Shown: positions 9,801 through 22,600 of the stretch, piece by piece | Position numbering within the stretch: the first letter of the stretch is position 1 | Layout of the letters: each line of letters begins with the position of its first letter | Source of the DNA: Lepidonotus clava | Taxonomy: Eukaryota; Annelida; Polychaeta; Phyllodocida; Polynoidae | Direction: 5' to 3' | Assembly: GCA_936440205.1 (NCBI GenBank) | Contig: OW387135.1 | Location: forward strand, 30,544,792 to 30,608,791 | Length of the DNA: 64,000 nt | The notes under the pieces: generated by a model | The model's input: the letters and a program-made list of their open reading frames with translations, nothing else | What the model was told of the DNA's origin: nothing | The model's database searches: none | Made by a program: the position numbers and the translations under genes

Positions 9801-12800
9801 TCTAATATGCACGATGAAGAAGAGTGCTCCCAGTCTGGAGATCTTATAACTAATTTAATATGTGCTAAAAATGCTGCCCTTCGCAATATCATTTCTTTCA
9901 GATTTTACAGCGAATTATTTTTGTCACATATTAAATCACATATAATTATACTGGGTGTTCGTGAACAGGTAGTTAGCTTTAATAAGGGAGCGACTTTTTT
10001 TTGTTTACCTGCATACATACTATACTTTTCCCTCCCACTTTGCATACTGACGTATAGCATCCGCTCTGGATAGAGATGCGTCATTAATTGCTTATTTAAC
10101 AAGTCCAGAGGCAGATGATTGGTTTTCTTGCATGGATTATGCTGTCTGGCTTCACTTACACTACTTCGATCATGGGACGTGCAACGTTCAAAACAGCCAA
10201 GACTTTTTAGCTATGTTTTTTTTCTAAAAGTTTTCTAAGTAAGCTAATTTTACCAGCATATAATCATGAATCAGCCAGAATATCTCTACAATTTCTTGTT
10301 AATTTTCTTGCAACATATTTAATTATTTTCTGATCTAATGGATTTATTTTTACAAACAAGCATGGATATATTTTTAAGTTTGTGCATATTCTATTTGTTA
10401 TTACATCATGGGTTGTTCTTCTAGGAGGAGAAGTTCCCTGAGAGTGTGGCCAACATGACCGGCCTCAGGTGGATCCGTCTCAACAGGACAGGTATAGAGA
10501 CGGTCCCCTACGAACTGGCCAGAAACTGGTACGTTAAAAAACATTTAACAGACAATTCTATAGAAACTTGAATTTCTATGACATTTTGTATAAAAGATTC
10601 TTAAACATCTAGTCTGATATACAGAAACAAAGGAAAAGGAATAAAACAAAATTGTTGTATTCAGGTAACCCGACCTACCCTAAATTTTTGGCCTTACCCT
10701 AACTTTTTTTCAGGAACTTTTTTTAAAAATTCAATAGAACTCATCAAAAGAACATGGAACAGCATATATCTACTAACGACACGCATTTCAGATACTAGAG
10801 ATTGTTTTAGATAGTTTTTTAAGTATTTCTTTCCCGTTTTCAACACACCCCTGGTCCAAGCGAGTAAGTAACAAAAAAAATATATATAGAAAAATCAAAT
10901 TCAATCGACCTACGTACCCTAATTTTTTCGGCCTATGTTACATGAGTACAACACTTTTTTCCTTTATTTTTTGCCTAAGAACGACATCAAATCGAAGGGG
11001 AAGAAAAGTAACCTGATAAAATGATTACGTGTTTATGTCTCTTTCAGGAACATCTCTCTTTAGTCCGCAACAGCCTTCGCGACCTTCACAGTGACGTGGC
11101 CAACCTGCCCAACCTACGCGTGCTCAACGTGTCGCACAACAAGTTGAAGAACGCGGCCATCCCCGAGGGACTTTTCATGCTGGAAGATCTCTCCGTCGTG
11201 GTAATTGTCATAAAATAGAGCAAAAGTTAAACAATTAAAGAAAGTAATTTTGATTCTTACCTGCTGTCCCTGTTTATGTAGTTGCGATTATAGACTGCTA
11301 AATTTCATGAATTGTAAACCTTGAAGAAGGCCACACCTAAGGTACAATTTTTCTGCTTTGTGTATAAGATTAGACCTTAAAAGTATAATGTGTTTGACCA
11401 CACCAGGACCTGAGTTTTAACCAACTCAAGGAGATCCCCGCTGAGATGGAGCTGGCCCGTAACATTCTGGTCCTCAACCTGTCCAACAACCAGTAAGTAA
11501 TCGCGAAGTGTTGTCACATAAAACTGGCTAAAGCTGAGTTGACGATTAAAAAAGTAATAAAGCCGAGATGTAAATAGGAGTAAATGTGAGGTGGAATTTT
11601 CAAATCGATAATGTGTCTTGCGGATGACGAAAAAAGTGAATAAATGAAAACAAACTCAATTGTAGATGTCCAGAACTTGTTATGCTTTCTTTGATAGGAT
11701 CGAGAGCATACCCAATCAACTTTTCATCAACGTCACCGACATAGTGTACCTGGATCTAAGTCACAACAACCTCGGTATGTCGCTTAAAATAGACTTTAAA
11801 AAAGTAGAAAGAACTAAACGTGAAATGAAAATACATTATCTAAATAAAATGAGCCTGTCAACACATGAATGTTAGCACAAAACGGTACAAATGAACATCA
11901 CACTGTAATCTATTTCATGGTGGAGTTGTATGACAATTCTTTCAAGAAAATAACGCACTTGGGGTCTATACGTTCCATGTTCCATAATGAAAAACTATAC
12001 CGACGTGGAGACTTAATTGATTTTGAACCTACGTTTGTTCAGAGACCCTGCCCCCTCAGATGCGCCGTTTGATCCACTTGCAAACTTTGATCTTGGACGG
12101 AAATCCTCTCCTGCATGCTCAGCTCAGGTCAGTTATTTCTTTGAAATCCTTAACACATTTAATGAGGATTTAATTTGTCTTGAGTTTGAATGATACATTA
12201 CTTCAAATGTGGTTTGATATTTTCATACATAAGACAAAGGGCCCTATTGGTACCTTCGGCCATTGCCGTCCCAATATTTCACCACCATTAAAAAATAATG
12301 GAGGAAATCTCTATTGAGAAAAACTGTTAAAAAGAGAATACCGTACCATTACTTACTACGTGATTGGTAAGAGTATTCGCACATCTGGTTTTGCTAATGC
12401 TTGATCATATAAATTCAATTTTGATAACAGACAACTGCCTGCGTTGACTTCCTTGGAGGTTCTCCACATGAGGAACACACAGCGAACAGTTAACAACTTC
12501 CCCTCCGGCCTCGACTCTCTCACCAACCTTGCAGGTATAGTTTGAAGTCAATAGTTTGACCCAAAAATGCCACATGTCTTTGGAGACGAAACTAGGTCGG
12601 ATCCAGTTTTGATACAATTTTGGTACATGAAACTTGTTCATTTTCAACTGTTGAATTAATTACCTCGGGTCGTATATATAGACTTCTTGTCTACTTAACT
12701 AGTAATATATTGTAGTTTACACCACTTAATATGTATACATTATTAATAGATCTACTATTAAAAAAAATGCTATCCCAAGAAATTATTAAGAGTAACTGAA

Positions 12801-15800
12801 CATCTATATCGAGCGTCAGTCTGTGCTTGCAGAGATTGACCTTTCGTACAATGACCTTCATAACTTACCGGAGGAGGTGTACAAGATAGAGACCCTAACG
12901 CGTCTCAACATAAGTAATAATGAGCTCACGGCCCTGTCCTCCGCCATGGGTAAGTCAGAAGGCGCCGGGCACTGGTCTCAGCGGAGGTCTCCCATCTCCA
13001 GCCTCAGTGCAACAGTACCCTCAACCCTGAAGATACATCCAATATACCAAATGGCGAATATTCAATTTGGTTTCTAGAATTTGCAGACAATTTTGTATTT
13101 GTGCTAAAATGAATTTACTTGTTAATTTAAAAAAAACTTGAATTTGTGTAACTCTGGTACTGTTGCACGGGCAGTGGTTGGTGGTGTTCAGGCAGCCTAC
13201 CCGTGTGTGATGGCTCATTTATCATGACAGCGCGCCTTGCATCTTATACATGGTTGTTATTAACAGTGTTTGACAGCCATAGACCCCGGCCACTGGTGTG
13301 TTTTACTACAGCACAAAGTCCTGGGTAGGTCCCGTCAAAACCTATACTGGACACCCTGCCTCGGGCGCCCAGTGGCAGGGGCTCTGATGGCTGGTTGTTT
13401 TTCCCTGCTGACAGTGCATGGATCTACGATCTTTCATGAACCACTACATGACTCACTGGTGTAATGACTGGTCTGAATAACTACATTCTAAAAGTCACAA
13501 GCAAATTATAAAACCAATTGTTATTCGTTTTCTAATTACATGAATTTATACATGGCGGCATGCAAAAGTATCGATGTCTAACAAATTGTTTTTCAATTTG
13601 GTTTATGTTAAGAATATTTCTGATTTCAAAACATTGCATTAAGAGACGTAGAAATCAATGTAATGGTTTTCAAAATGAACCCACCTAAAACCTTTGTGGC
13701 GTCCATATTCAGTCATGAATTCACAACCCAAAATATACCTTCTGTGATTTCCAACATAATGAAACAGAACCTATTTCAAAACACGTTACAAGATGTAAAC
13801 ACCACTGAGGGCAAAAGCTGGTTCATGACTTAGAGAGTAGACCGGGCCGCTTCTCATTGGTTGATTTTCTCCTCACTTCTCGCTGCATGCAGACATTGAC
13901 CTGTCCCACAATTCCCTGCCCCGTATCCCTGAGGCGCTCTACAAATTGAGTTCGCTGCGGCGACTCAACATCAGCGACAACGAGATCACAGAGATATCCT
14001 CCCTCATCGGTAAGTCCGGGATAAAAAAAATTAAAAAGGAGGGAATGGCAAATGTATAATTGATAAATAAGAACTTACTAGAAATTCGCCCCATGTTATA
14101 TCGTCTTTCAACCTGTGTATCATTTTCTGAGATAATTAAGGTAATCGGAATTATTGGGGGGAAAAGAGGCACTGTGCATGATAAAATACAGATTTTTATG
14201 AACCGGTTTTTAAGCGTATCTATATTTTATTTTATATTTTTGACAGCTGCCCTAGCCGTAGGAGTGCTTTCTAGAACTTGTACCATGTCTTTTAATTTCG
14301 CGAGGAAAAACAGTTTTGCGTTATTTATGTTTGTACCATAGTGCATGTGTCTTGAAATGAAGATACTCTGCATTTTCCTTTGGTAGTGCAGTTCTATTGA
14401 GTATCTTCAATCAACTATTTTCGTTAATCCTCTTTCCTACCAAATTATTAACATTTGACGTATTCCCTGAACTGTATATCAAAGAAAGTAACATCTGATG
14501 ACAGCATTTTTAGAGAAATAATTATTCAGATTTTTGTTATAATTTCCCCCTGAAAGATGGTGCTCCCCATAGAAGAATGTCTTTTAGGATCGTGTTCGAA
14601 TAAATGCTATTATTTATGTCATTTCAAATAAAAATCATACATTACAGTGAGTAATTACAGGCGCTTTCAAAATGTTAGTTCCATTTAGATAGATACAGAA
14701 TTACAGTTTATTCACGGACCCTGTGACCTTGGTTAATAAACGTTAATTACCTCTTCATGAATGGCATCATGTAAACAACTGTGAACCGATGGATCTTAAG
14801 TAAATACATTTCTTTCACCAGAGTAATTTAGTTAACTCATCAAGTAGAAGCTAGAACATTCAACGTAAAAACCAGAAGAATATTTGATAGCACTCCATAA
14901 CGTATAAATGCAATAGCAGATGATTTGATTGAGACAAGATACGAGCAACATTGAAAACGAAGATAAAGTTTTAGATTCAAGGCGATGAGAGATTCTGCTA
15001 TGCAATACAGAGTGTTTATTTGAGGCGAACACGTTAATTCGTATTTATTTCCAAATCCTATAATTTTCCCTCTGTTTGACGTCCACCTCCTTTAAATCCT
15101 CATTCTGATAGACACATGGGTGAACTTGGAGTATTTCAACGTTTCCCGAAACAAGCTGACAGAACTGCCGGTAAGTACCTCGTCAAAAAGGCATCTCGGC
15201 TCAAAACTAATCTTTCTACGTCTTTTCGAGTTTCCAAATATCAAATAATTTCTGTTCAGGAATTGGGTTCACAAAACTACAAGAAATCAAGAACTTTCAT
15301 ATAAATTCTATACATTCTTGATTATATATAACATTCCCTACAATACATTAATACTTCGATGCATTAAACTCTGAACTATTGAACCTGTATCGCCCTAGGG
15401 TATGATAAAATAAAAAGGCATAGACAAAACAATGCAGCAGTTACATACCGCAGTACATATATCAGTATTATGAAGCATGTCCTCTTGGCATTTTAGGCTG
15501 GATTGTGTAAGCTGACAAACCTTCGTAAGCTGTACCTGAACTCCAACCAGATCGACTTTAACGGTATTCCTGCGGGTATCGGTAAACTGATGGACCTGGA
15601 GATCTTCAGCGCCGCCAACAATAACCTGGAGATGATCCCTGAGGGGGTTTGTAGGTAAGGGCCGCGGGTCTGCACTATGGTGGGATACATATATATAGGC
15701 TACTGGGAGCATATCTCTCAGATTAATCTAAAGACTGTAATTCAAACCTCAGATGGGCGACCGTGGGCAACTCAACGTCCTTGAGACAATGTTTAAACAC

Positions 15801-16610
15801 ACTCTGGAGAATTTCATGTAATTTTGATTTCTGTTTCGTATCTGAATAGTTGTCCCGTTGTTTGTGTCAAGGTGTGGTAAACTGAAGAAGCTCATCCTAA
15901 ACGACAACCGCCTGATCACCCTGCCCGACGCCATCCACTTCCTCACCGACCTCGAGGTGAGTAGTACACTTATTCAGTATGATATCCGATATAGAAATCC
16001 TAGTCTTGGCTGTTAAAATATGTTCAATTTACAACCCTTAAGGTATCAGTTAAAAGTTACATTCAAAAACGATTAAGGTGAGACCAGCCAAAGAATAATT
16101 CATGGAATCAGTTGACTGACTTGTGTTGAACGAGTTGACTAGGACCGCTTAATTCCTTAGACCAATGGTCTCATCCTTGCAAAGTAGCTGTTGTTTTTGA
16201 AACCGCATAAAAATGATGGACTACTCTTGATGAATAGCGGTACCACAAGTTAAAGTTCGATGCAAGGGCACGTAATGAAACTTTTATTTAAACGATTTAC
16301 CCTGGCAGGGGATTAGATTGCTCCAGTATTCCTTCCCCGCCAGCCATAGCTTAGTTCTAGTCCATCGTTCTATTCATTTTGATTGCAATATATTTTGCTT
16401 ATTCTTCATTAAAATACTTGTATCTACAATGCTCCTCCTCCTGGTTGTTTCAGGCCCTGGAGGTGCGCGGCAACCCGGACCTGGTGATGCCCCCCAAGCC
16501 GCCTGAGACCCAGATGGGGTCGGGCATCGAGTTCTACAACATCGACTTCTCCCTGCAGCACCAGCTGCAGCTGGCCGGGGCCGCCCCCGCCACGCCCATC
16601 GACGAGCGCA
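6837..16610 (+). CDS. FLII: FLII exons 1-12: leucine-rich-repeat domain
   Basis: Exons: 6837-6899; 10425-10528 (or to 10532); 11048-11200; 11407-11492; 11698-11774; 12043-12127; 12431-12534; 8a 12833-12949 or 8b 13893-14009; 15112-15170; 15497-15654; 15872-15956; 16454-16610. The translation follows human FLII throughout, e.g. [20 protein letters not shown] (exon 5), [16 protein letters not shown] (exon 7), [12 protein letters not shown] (exon 11) and [10 protein letters not shown] (exon 12). In this family the LRR domain binds partners such as LRRFIP proteins and Ras-type GTPases. Exon 2 is 104 nt and ends AAACTG|GTACGT. Exon 3 starts with codons EHLSL. The junction therefore loses frame unless the weak donor at 10533 is used or exon 2 has lost bases; a full-length version of the family would need 111 nt. 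Confidence 0.9.
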
Positions 16611-19600
16611 GTAAGTCAACTCACTTTTTTTTTTTTAATTACATATGTAACATGGGGATGCATTGACTATAAAAAACTACCTGAATAGTTTATAGGGGAA
16701 AAATATATATATATAAAAAAAAAGGGGGGGGGGGGAATCTTATCTGAATCCTTTAAATACACCTCAAATAATCGGCTCCTAGATGTGTAGGCACCATTAA
16801 TTTTATTGACGGCGATTATTTATAAGGGAGGTACATAAAGAGTGGTTTCGACGGCTTTTCAGATTCGAGTTTGTATTGTCCTTGTGCAGTTGTAAGGGGC
16901 TTGTTAGATTTTTGTAGCGTCTGCATGTGTTTGCATTATTTCATGACCGATATTCTCGGTATTATCCTGATTTACCGATTGTCTCATAAGTTGATAATCT
17001 ATTATCTGTATATAGTCATATGTTTTCTACTAGTTATCTATGCTTATTTGTTCACCCATCTTGAACTTTGAGTGTGGTTTATATCGGAACAGTGATTGTG
17101 CCAGTATTTTCTTTTTTTTACAATGTGGCAATTCGCTCAGGGTATGGTCATTGCGCGTTTCCAGAAATGAAACAATTCACAGCCTTTTGGATGTACAGTT
17201 AGCGCCATCATGACCAGAAAAAGCAGTTGTGATATCTAATTGCGTCATGGTTATTTGAAAAAGGATATATGATATTATCCAAACAAACAGCAGTACAATA
17301 ATTTAGTTGTATTTGATCAATTGCCCATAATAGTTTCGTATATCACAGAGAATGAATAGAAAAAAATAAATATCCCTGTAAAAAAAACATGTAAATTCTC
17401 CAAACTTTTTTAGGTAACTGAATTCAGGAAAAAGATTTTAGAATTATATGACTAGCAGGAATATTTCCCCAAAGCAGAAAAAAAAAGAATTCCATAAGTA
17501 AAATTCCTGTGGTTATATTGCTGGAATCATTAATTATTTCCTTAAATATATGTAAATGTAATTTATTTCCTGTTTTCCTAAGTATTACCACTTTTTACAA
17601 TTGGTAAGTGTGGTGTGACAGGAATTATTTTAGGAACCCTTCTTTTTCAAGACTAATTGTCTTGAATGGAAAAGAAGTTTACAGTTGTGACCTTTGTTTA
17701 TGCGAAGTTACAGCTTACATTCATGTTTTACCTCAAAACCGACCTAATTGTTATAATTGATTATAATGATGTCGCAAGCTAGTTGATTCCAACTTTACAT
17801 GGAATAGCTAATAGCTTGTCCAGAATTATTAAGAGTTCTTCCACCATTTCTTCCTCTGGCTGTTGTCATTTTCCTTGGCATGACGTTGATGATTTCAGGA
17901 CACTTAATTTTATTAACTTTGTGTTTCGCCGCAGTTGATGATTCATGTTCATTGACTAATTTGGTGTAAACGCCTTTACATAAGAATGATTTTCAAGATA
18001 CATGCTGCGAACAGATGTGGATTATGGGTAGATAACCCATGTCATGTACATTTTGTTGAACTAATCAGGTGCATCGACGCAGCTAAAACATGTTGGATGA
18101 ACGGCCATGTGCTATCGCCTGTGGTATCTTGAAACCGCAAATGATAAGCATGTGATTCTACTTTTTGAAATATATAAGTAAGATTTCTGGCACGGGGTCC
18201 CCATATTGTCAAGCTATATATATTATATATATTTGAAATTGATTGTTAGCGTTTGTCCGGTAGCCTCAGAGGTCTTAGATTGTCTAAACATTGACCTCAA
18301 AAATTCTTAAATTAGTTCTCAAAAACATGGGCCCCTTGCACTTTTCTATGAAAAGTAATGTATTGGTTTTAAATTTGTGATATTTTTCAATCACAACGAA
18401 AAGAAAATACAAGGATTTAATTTTTCCGATTTTTGTCGCATTTCCGATTTTTTCTCTCTAGCACCCCAAAACATTAAAACACATTTAAAATTTTTAGTAA
18501 CTATTCAGATTTTCTTAGTGATATTTCCGATTTTTTCACCATCCCTAACATACATCCCTGAAAATATATAATCCCGAATATGATTTCTTATGCAAAATCT
18601 CATTATATTTTCCCTTCTCAAAGACAAAAGGTCAGATCCCATTGCTAGAAAGATGCGCCTCAACCGTCGACGTCGTGACGGAGAGGGAGAGAGTGCCAAA
18701 GTCTTAAAGGTAAGCTCAAATATTGAATCTTAAATGACGCCAAGATCAGTCTGGCTGTGTTAGTCAAATGGACATTTCACCCACCCAACCACCCAAAAAT
18801 AAAATCTAATGAAACTTCTTATTGTATGTTACTACGTCGGAATAAAACAGAATCATCTCTATTTTATGCCAGCAATACAGCAGGAAAAATGTCCCGCTAT
18901 AGAAAAAAACTCGTTAGTTTCCAATGAGACAACCAGAACTTTATTGCTGATGAGTGCAATTTCCCTGTTGTTTTTGTAGGGTATGCGAGACGTGGCTAAA
19001 GACAAGGCCAAAGGTCTTACTCCAGAAGAGGCAATCGAACCGATAAAGTAAGTGTTTGTAAAGTATACTGTAATGTTTTTATTGTTCTATATGCACACGA
19101 GCACGCTTGCATGTGTTCGATCTCTAATGCACGGTATTTTGTTTAGATTAAATGACATCAGAGTTGTCGCCCTTGCTACGTATTTCGCATATGTGTACAT
19201 CATCAACTGAGCTTTAGACGATTACCTCTCGGAATTTCAGGCACGAACAGAAAACTACCGGTATACTATGTTGATTGCATCTTCTTGTCTGTTTTCTTCA
19301 AGGTTCTAAATTTCCGAATTTCTCAGTTTTAGCAAAATGTCATTTCTAATTATTAACTTCATGCTAGTTCATTTTTGAAAACAATTCTGTACACATATGT
19401 ACTAAAAAATAAAAAAGGCTTGTGTGGATATCTTTTCTCTAGTTTGAATCGCACCGCACATATAAAGCATGCACCCATTTTGTTCATTGTGTAAATAAAT
19501 AAACATAGAAAAGCTCTCGTAGTTTGCAGGATGAAAGGATATTAGATAGTGACATCCAGTGTACGCAGTGAGTGTTAAAGGCTAGTTTTGATATGGAGCC

Positions 19601-22600
19601 GTTACTACCCATCATATTGTGCAAAGTTTACGTCAAAAATATTCTATTATATTTTACATTTTTTCCGGGTGAGCGATGGTGCTTTATCAATGTACATAAC
19701 GTCAGCCTACTTACCTGTTTGAATAGGGCTCCAAAGTGAAGTAGATTTAAATACTCTTAAGATGTTACGATTATCTTTAACATGTTTAGGTTAAGGCTTG
19801 TGTAAATGGAAGCCGAGGGGTCGGAGGCCTACCAAACATCTTAGTCCAAGACCTACTCCACTTATTTTGGAAATCCTGTTTGCAGAACAGGGTGCTTAAG
19901 TCTTCAACGGACTTCTTCCCCTTAATTTCAAGGTTTCCAAAAAGTTCATTGCTGGTTTTGGGTATGAGGTTTTAAAAGGTATTAAATTGCGCTGTTTGAG
20001 AAACCATTTAATACCCTATAGAATAAATATTCATAAATATTCATTGTTAGATCAAATTGGATCTTTGATATTCTGAGGCAATGATGAACTTTGCTTTACC
20101 AAGAGAATAAAAAGGTTTTTCCACACAAAAGTAAAAAATTCTAGTGAAATGTGGACTCTCTGCTGAAACACACATCAAAACTATTGGTGTAGAGTAAAAC
20201 GATTCTGTGAAGGTGACATAGCACCGGTATGGTTCGTCCTCTCAGTTTGGTGTTACCTATAAGGACAATGTTATAATCTGTTCAGACAGAAACGTTGGGA
20301 TGAACAACTCGAGAGGCCGGACCTGGACTACAGTGAGATCTTTGGGACAGACGTGGGGCAAATCCCAGGTAAGGACGAGTAGTACACGCATACATGTCAG
20401 TAACCGGGCTTACGTCAAACAGTGTAGTTAATGTTGTAAACTGTTTATTAGTCCCTTCGGTTAAAGGATCGAGTGAGTAAAGCTTTTGCAAATGGATTGT
20501 TTACCAAGTGTTCAGAGATTATTTTCACATACCTTTTTATTGAGCATTATGTGTATTTCAAAGTTGTTGACTTGATATAATATTATACGGAAGCTAGCTT
20601 CATTTCTTATATCTGAAACAAAATAATTGTTCTTTGTTTTAGGATTGACCTGTTGGGAAATTGAAAACTTCCTTCCAAATCTCATCGACGAAGGTAAGAA
20701 TGCTGTTTTTTCACAAGTGATTTCTCACTTCATCATTTTTGCCATGGCTCACAGTTATGTTATGCATGGTCCTATATAGGATACATTTCATATTATGACA
20801 CAAGATATATATTCTACTCATTATGTGTTTAGAATTGTTCAAAGCTATTGGAAGATAGTCTGCAATGCATGGAATTCACATTTCTGCAAATAATTGAATG
20901 TTAAACTGTTACATTAACACTTTTAACATTTACGGTATTCATTATTAGACGCAGCTGGAGGTAAATATGTTTTATAGCCAGCAGAGGTATATGTTCATAT
21001 AGTGTGGACAAGACCCCTGGTGGAATGTACCTGCATGGGAATAGTGCTTTGGTCAAATTCAGTAACACATAGAGTAACATAGATCTTTAGACAAATTGAA
21101 TAGAGACTGAATACGAGAAATCGGAAATTTCTCTTTTAACAAAGCTTTAATACTTTTCTATCCTTGTTTTTAGTATGTCCAAAACCCCCCAATAAAAGAT
21201 TCCTCCAATTTCACTGGCTAACTCACCTGTCTAGGAATCAGTGTATATAATGATATTTGATTGGTGGAAGTGCAATGTGAAACATACGATTTTGCAGTAT
21301 TTATGAAACAGTTGTACAGGATCACAATTGATATAAACACTAACACTAACTGCCGTCGCACACAAAAAGAAAATATTAACGGAAAAAAATGTCTCATCCT
21401 TACCACACTTACATCTGCTTCGCACTTTCAACATACACACCCTCTATCAAACTGATAGAACTGAATAGTTCGATTTTGTCATCGATAGCTGGTTGTTTCA
21501 GCACATAAAACAATAGGAAGATGCAGTGTCATGTTCATCAATTCATTCTCATACTATTCGGGCAGCGGGTAAAAAGAATTTCTTGTAAAGAACATTGTCT
21601 TAAACAGGCATAGATATTAGCAAATATTATTTTCTATTCCCAATCTCGGGCATACCTCCCATGCGTCAAGCCTGCACATTTTGACAACTGATCTGTTTCA
21701 ACTTATAACATCTTATTCTATGACTTGTTTCATCTTATAACATCTTGTTCTATATTTTTGTGCATGCTTCCACAGACCCAGGTAAAACTTTATCTGTGTT
21801 TTCTTAATCCGTCATTACTACCACCTACTTGAATTAATCCATATAACATGATGAAGTCAATACATAAACTTTGCACTAATATTTGCTAGCACATAACTAA
21901 CACTTAAAAACACAAGAATAACTTGCATATATTCTGGTAAGTAGGTCACGAATGAATTCCGTAAGACGATAAGACGTTGATGCATTGATTTTCAATAAGA
22001 ATATGACCATAACTGTGTATATTGTGATTTGTATTTTCCTTGTTAGAAAGAGCAATATGTACATAATCGCAATGTAAATCCATTTCAAACAGATTTAGCC
22101 ACAAATATAATTATTGAAACGGGAATGCACCAAAACAAAAACACATATATAGGCAACTCAAAGGCCTTTTACAAGTAAGCGATAGTGCATATAGATGGGT
22201 TGGGACTACGAAATTGAGACACCGTTGTTTTTTCATTAGAAACCCTGGTCACATATTTGCAGATATAGCTTCCACTCTGTAACCACTCTGCTGTATACTT
22301 AGGGCCTGTAACTGATTAGGCCGATCCACTGTACTTGGATATTTGTCTCATGATTAGTAATCGTGTTACACAAAGGGTATTTACACCTAATAATTCCCCA
22401 TTGATGTTACCTTGCAAGGACATCTACTTGTTGTTACAGACGGAATTTCAAATTATGAGACATTAATCACAATACACCAGGGGGGCGGACCAAAAAACAT
22501 CCACGATCTCTCGTGGGGGTGATGTGACGTCCACGAGAAGAAATATGTGCCCAGAAAACATCCACGAGAACTTTTGCACATGAAAGATTCTTGAAAATTC

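Noticed and set aside
11019-11028. A 10-nt segment near 11000 as a microexon rescuing the FLII exon 2-3 frame
   Set aside because: The candidate GGGAAGAAAA before GTAACC keeps frame but lacks a proper acceptor tract, and the residues do not match the conserved Lys-Leu. A longer version with a better acceptor gives an immediate stop.
12833-14009. Exons 8a/8b as an assembly duplication
   Set aside because: The copies differ at about half of their residues and the introns around them are unlike each other, so they are not one sequence assembled twice.
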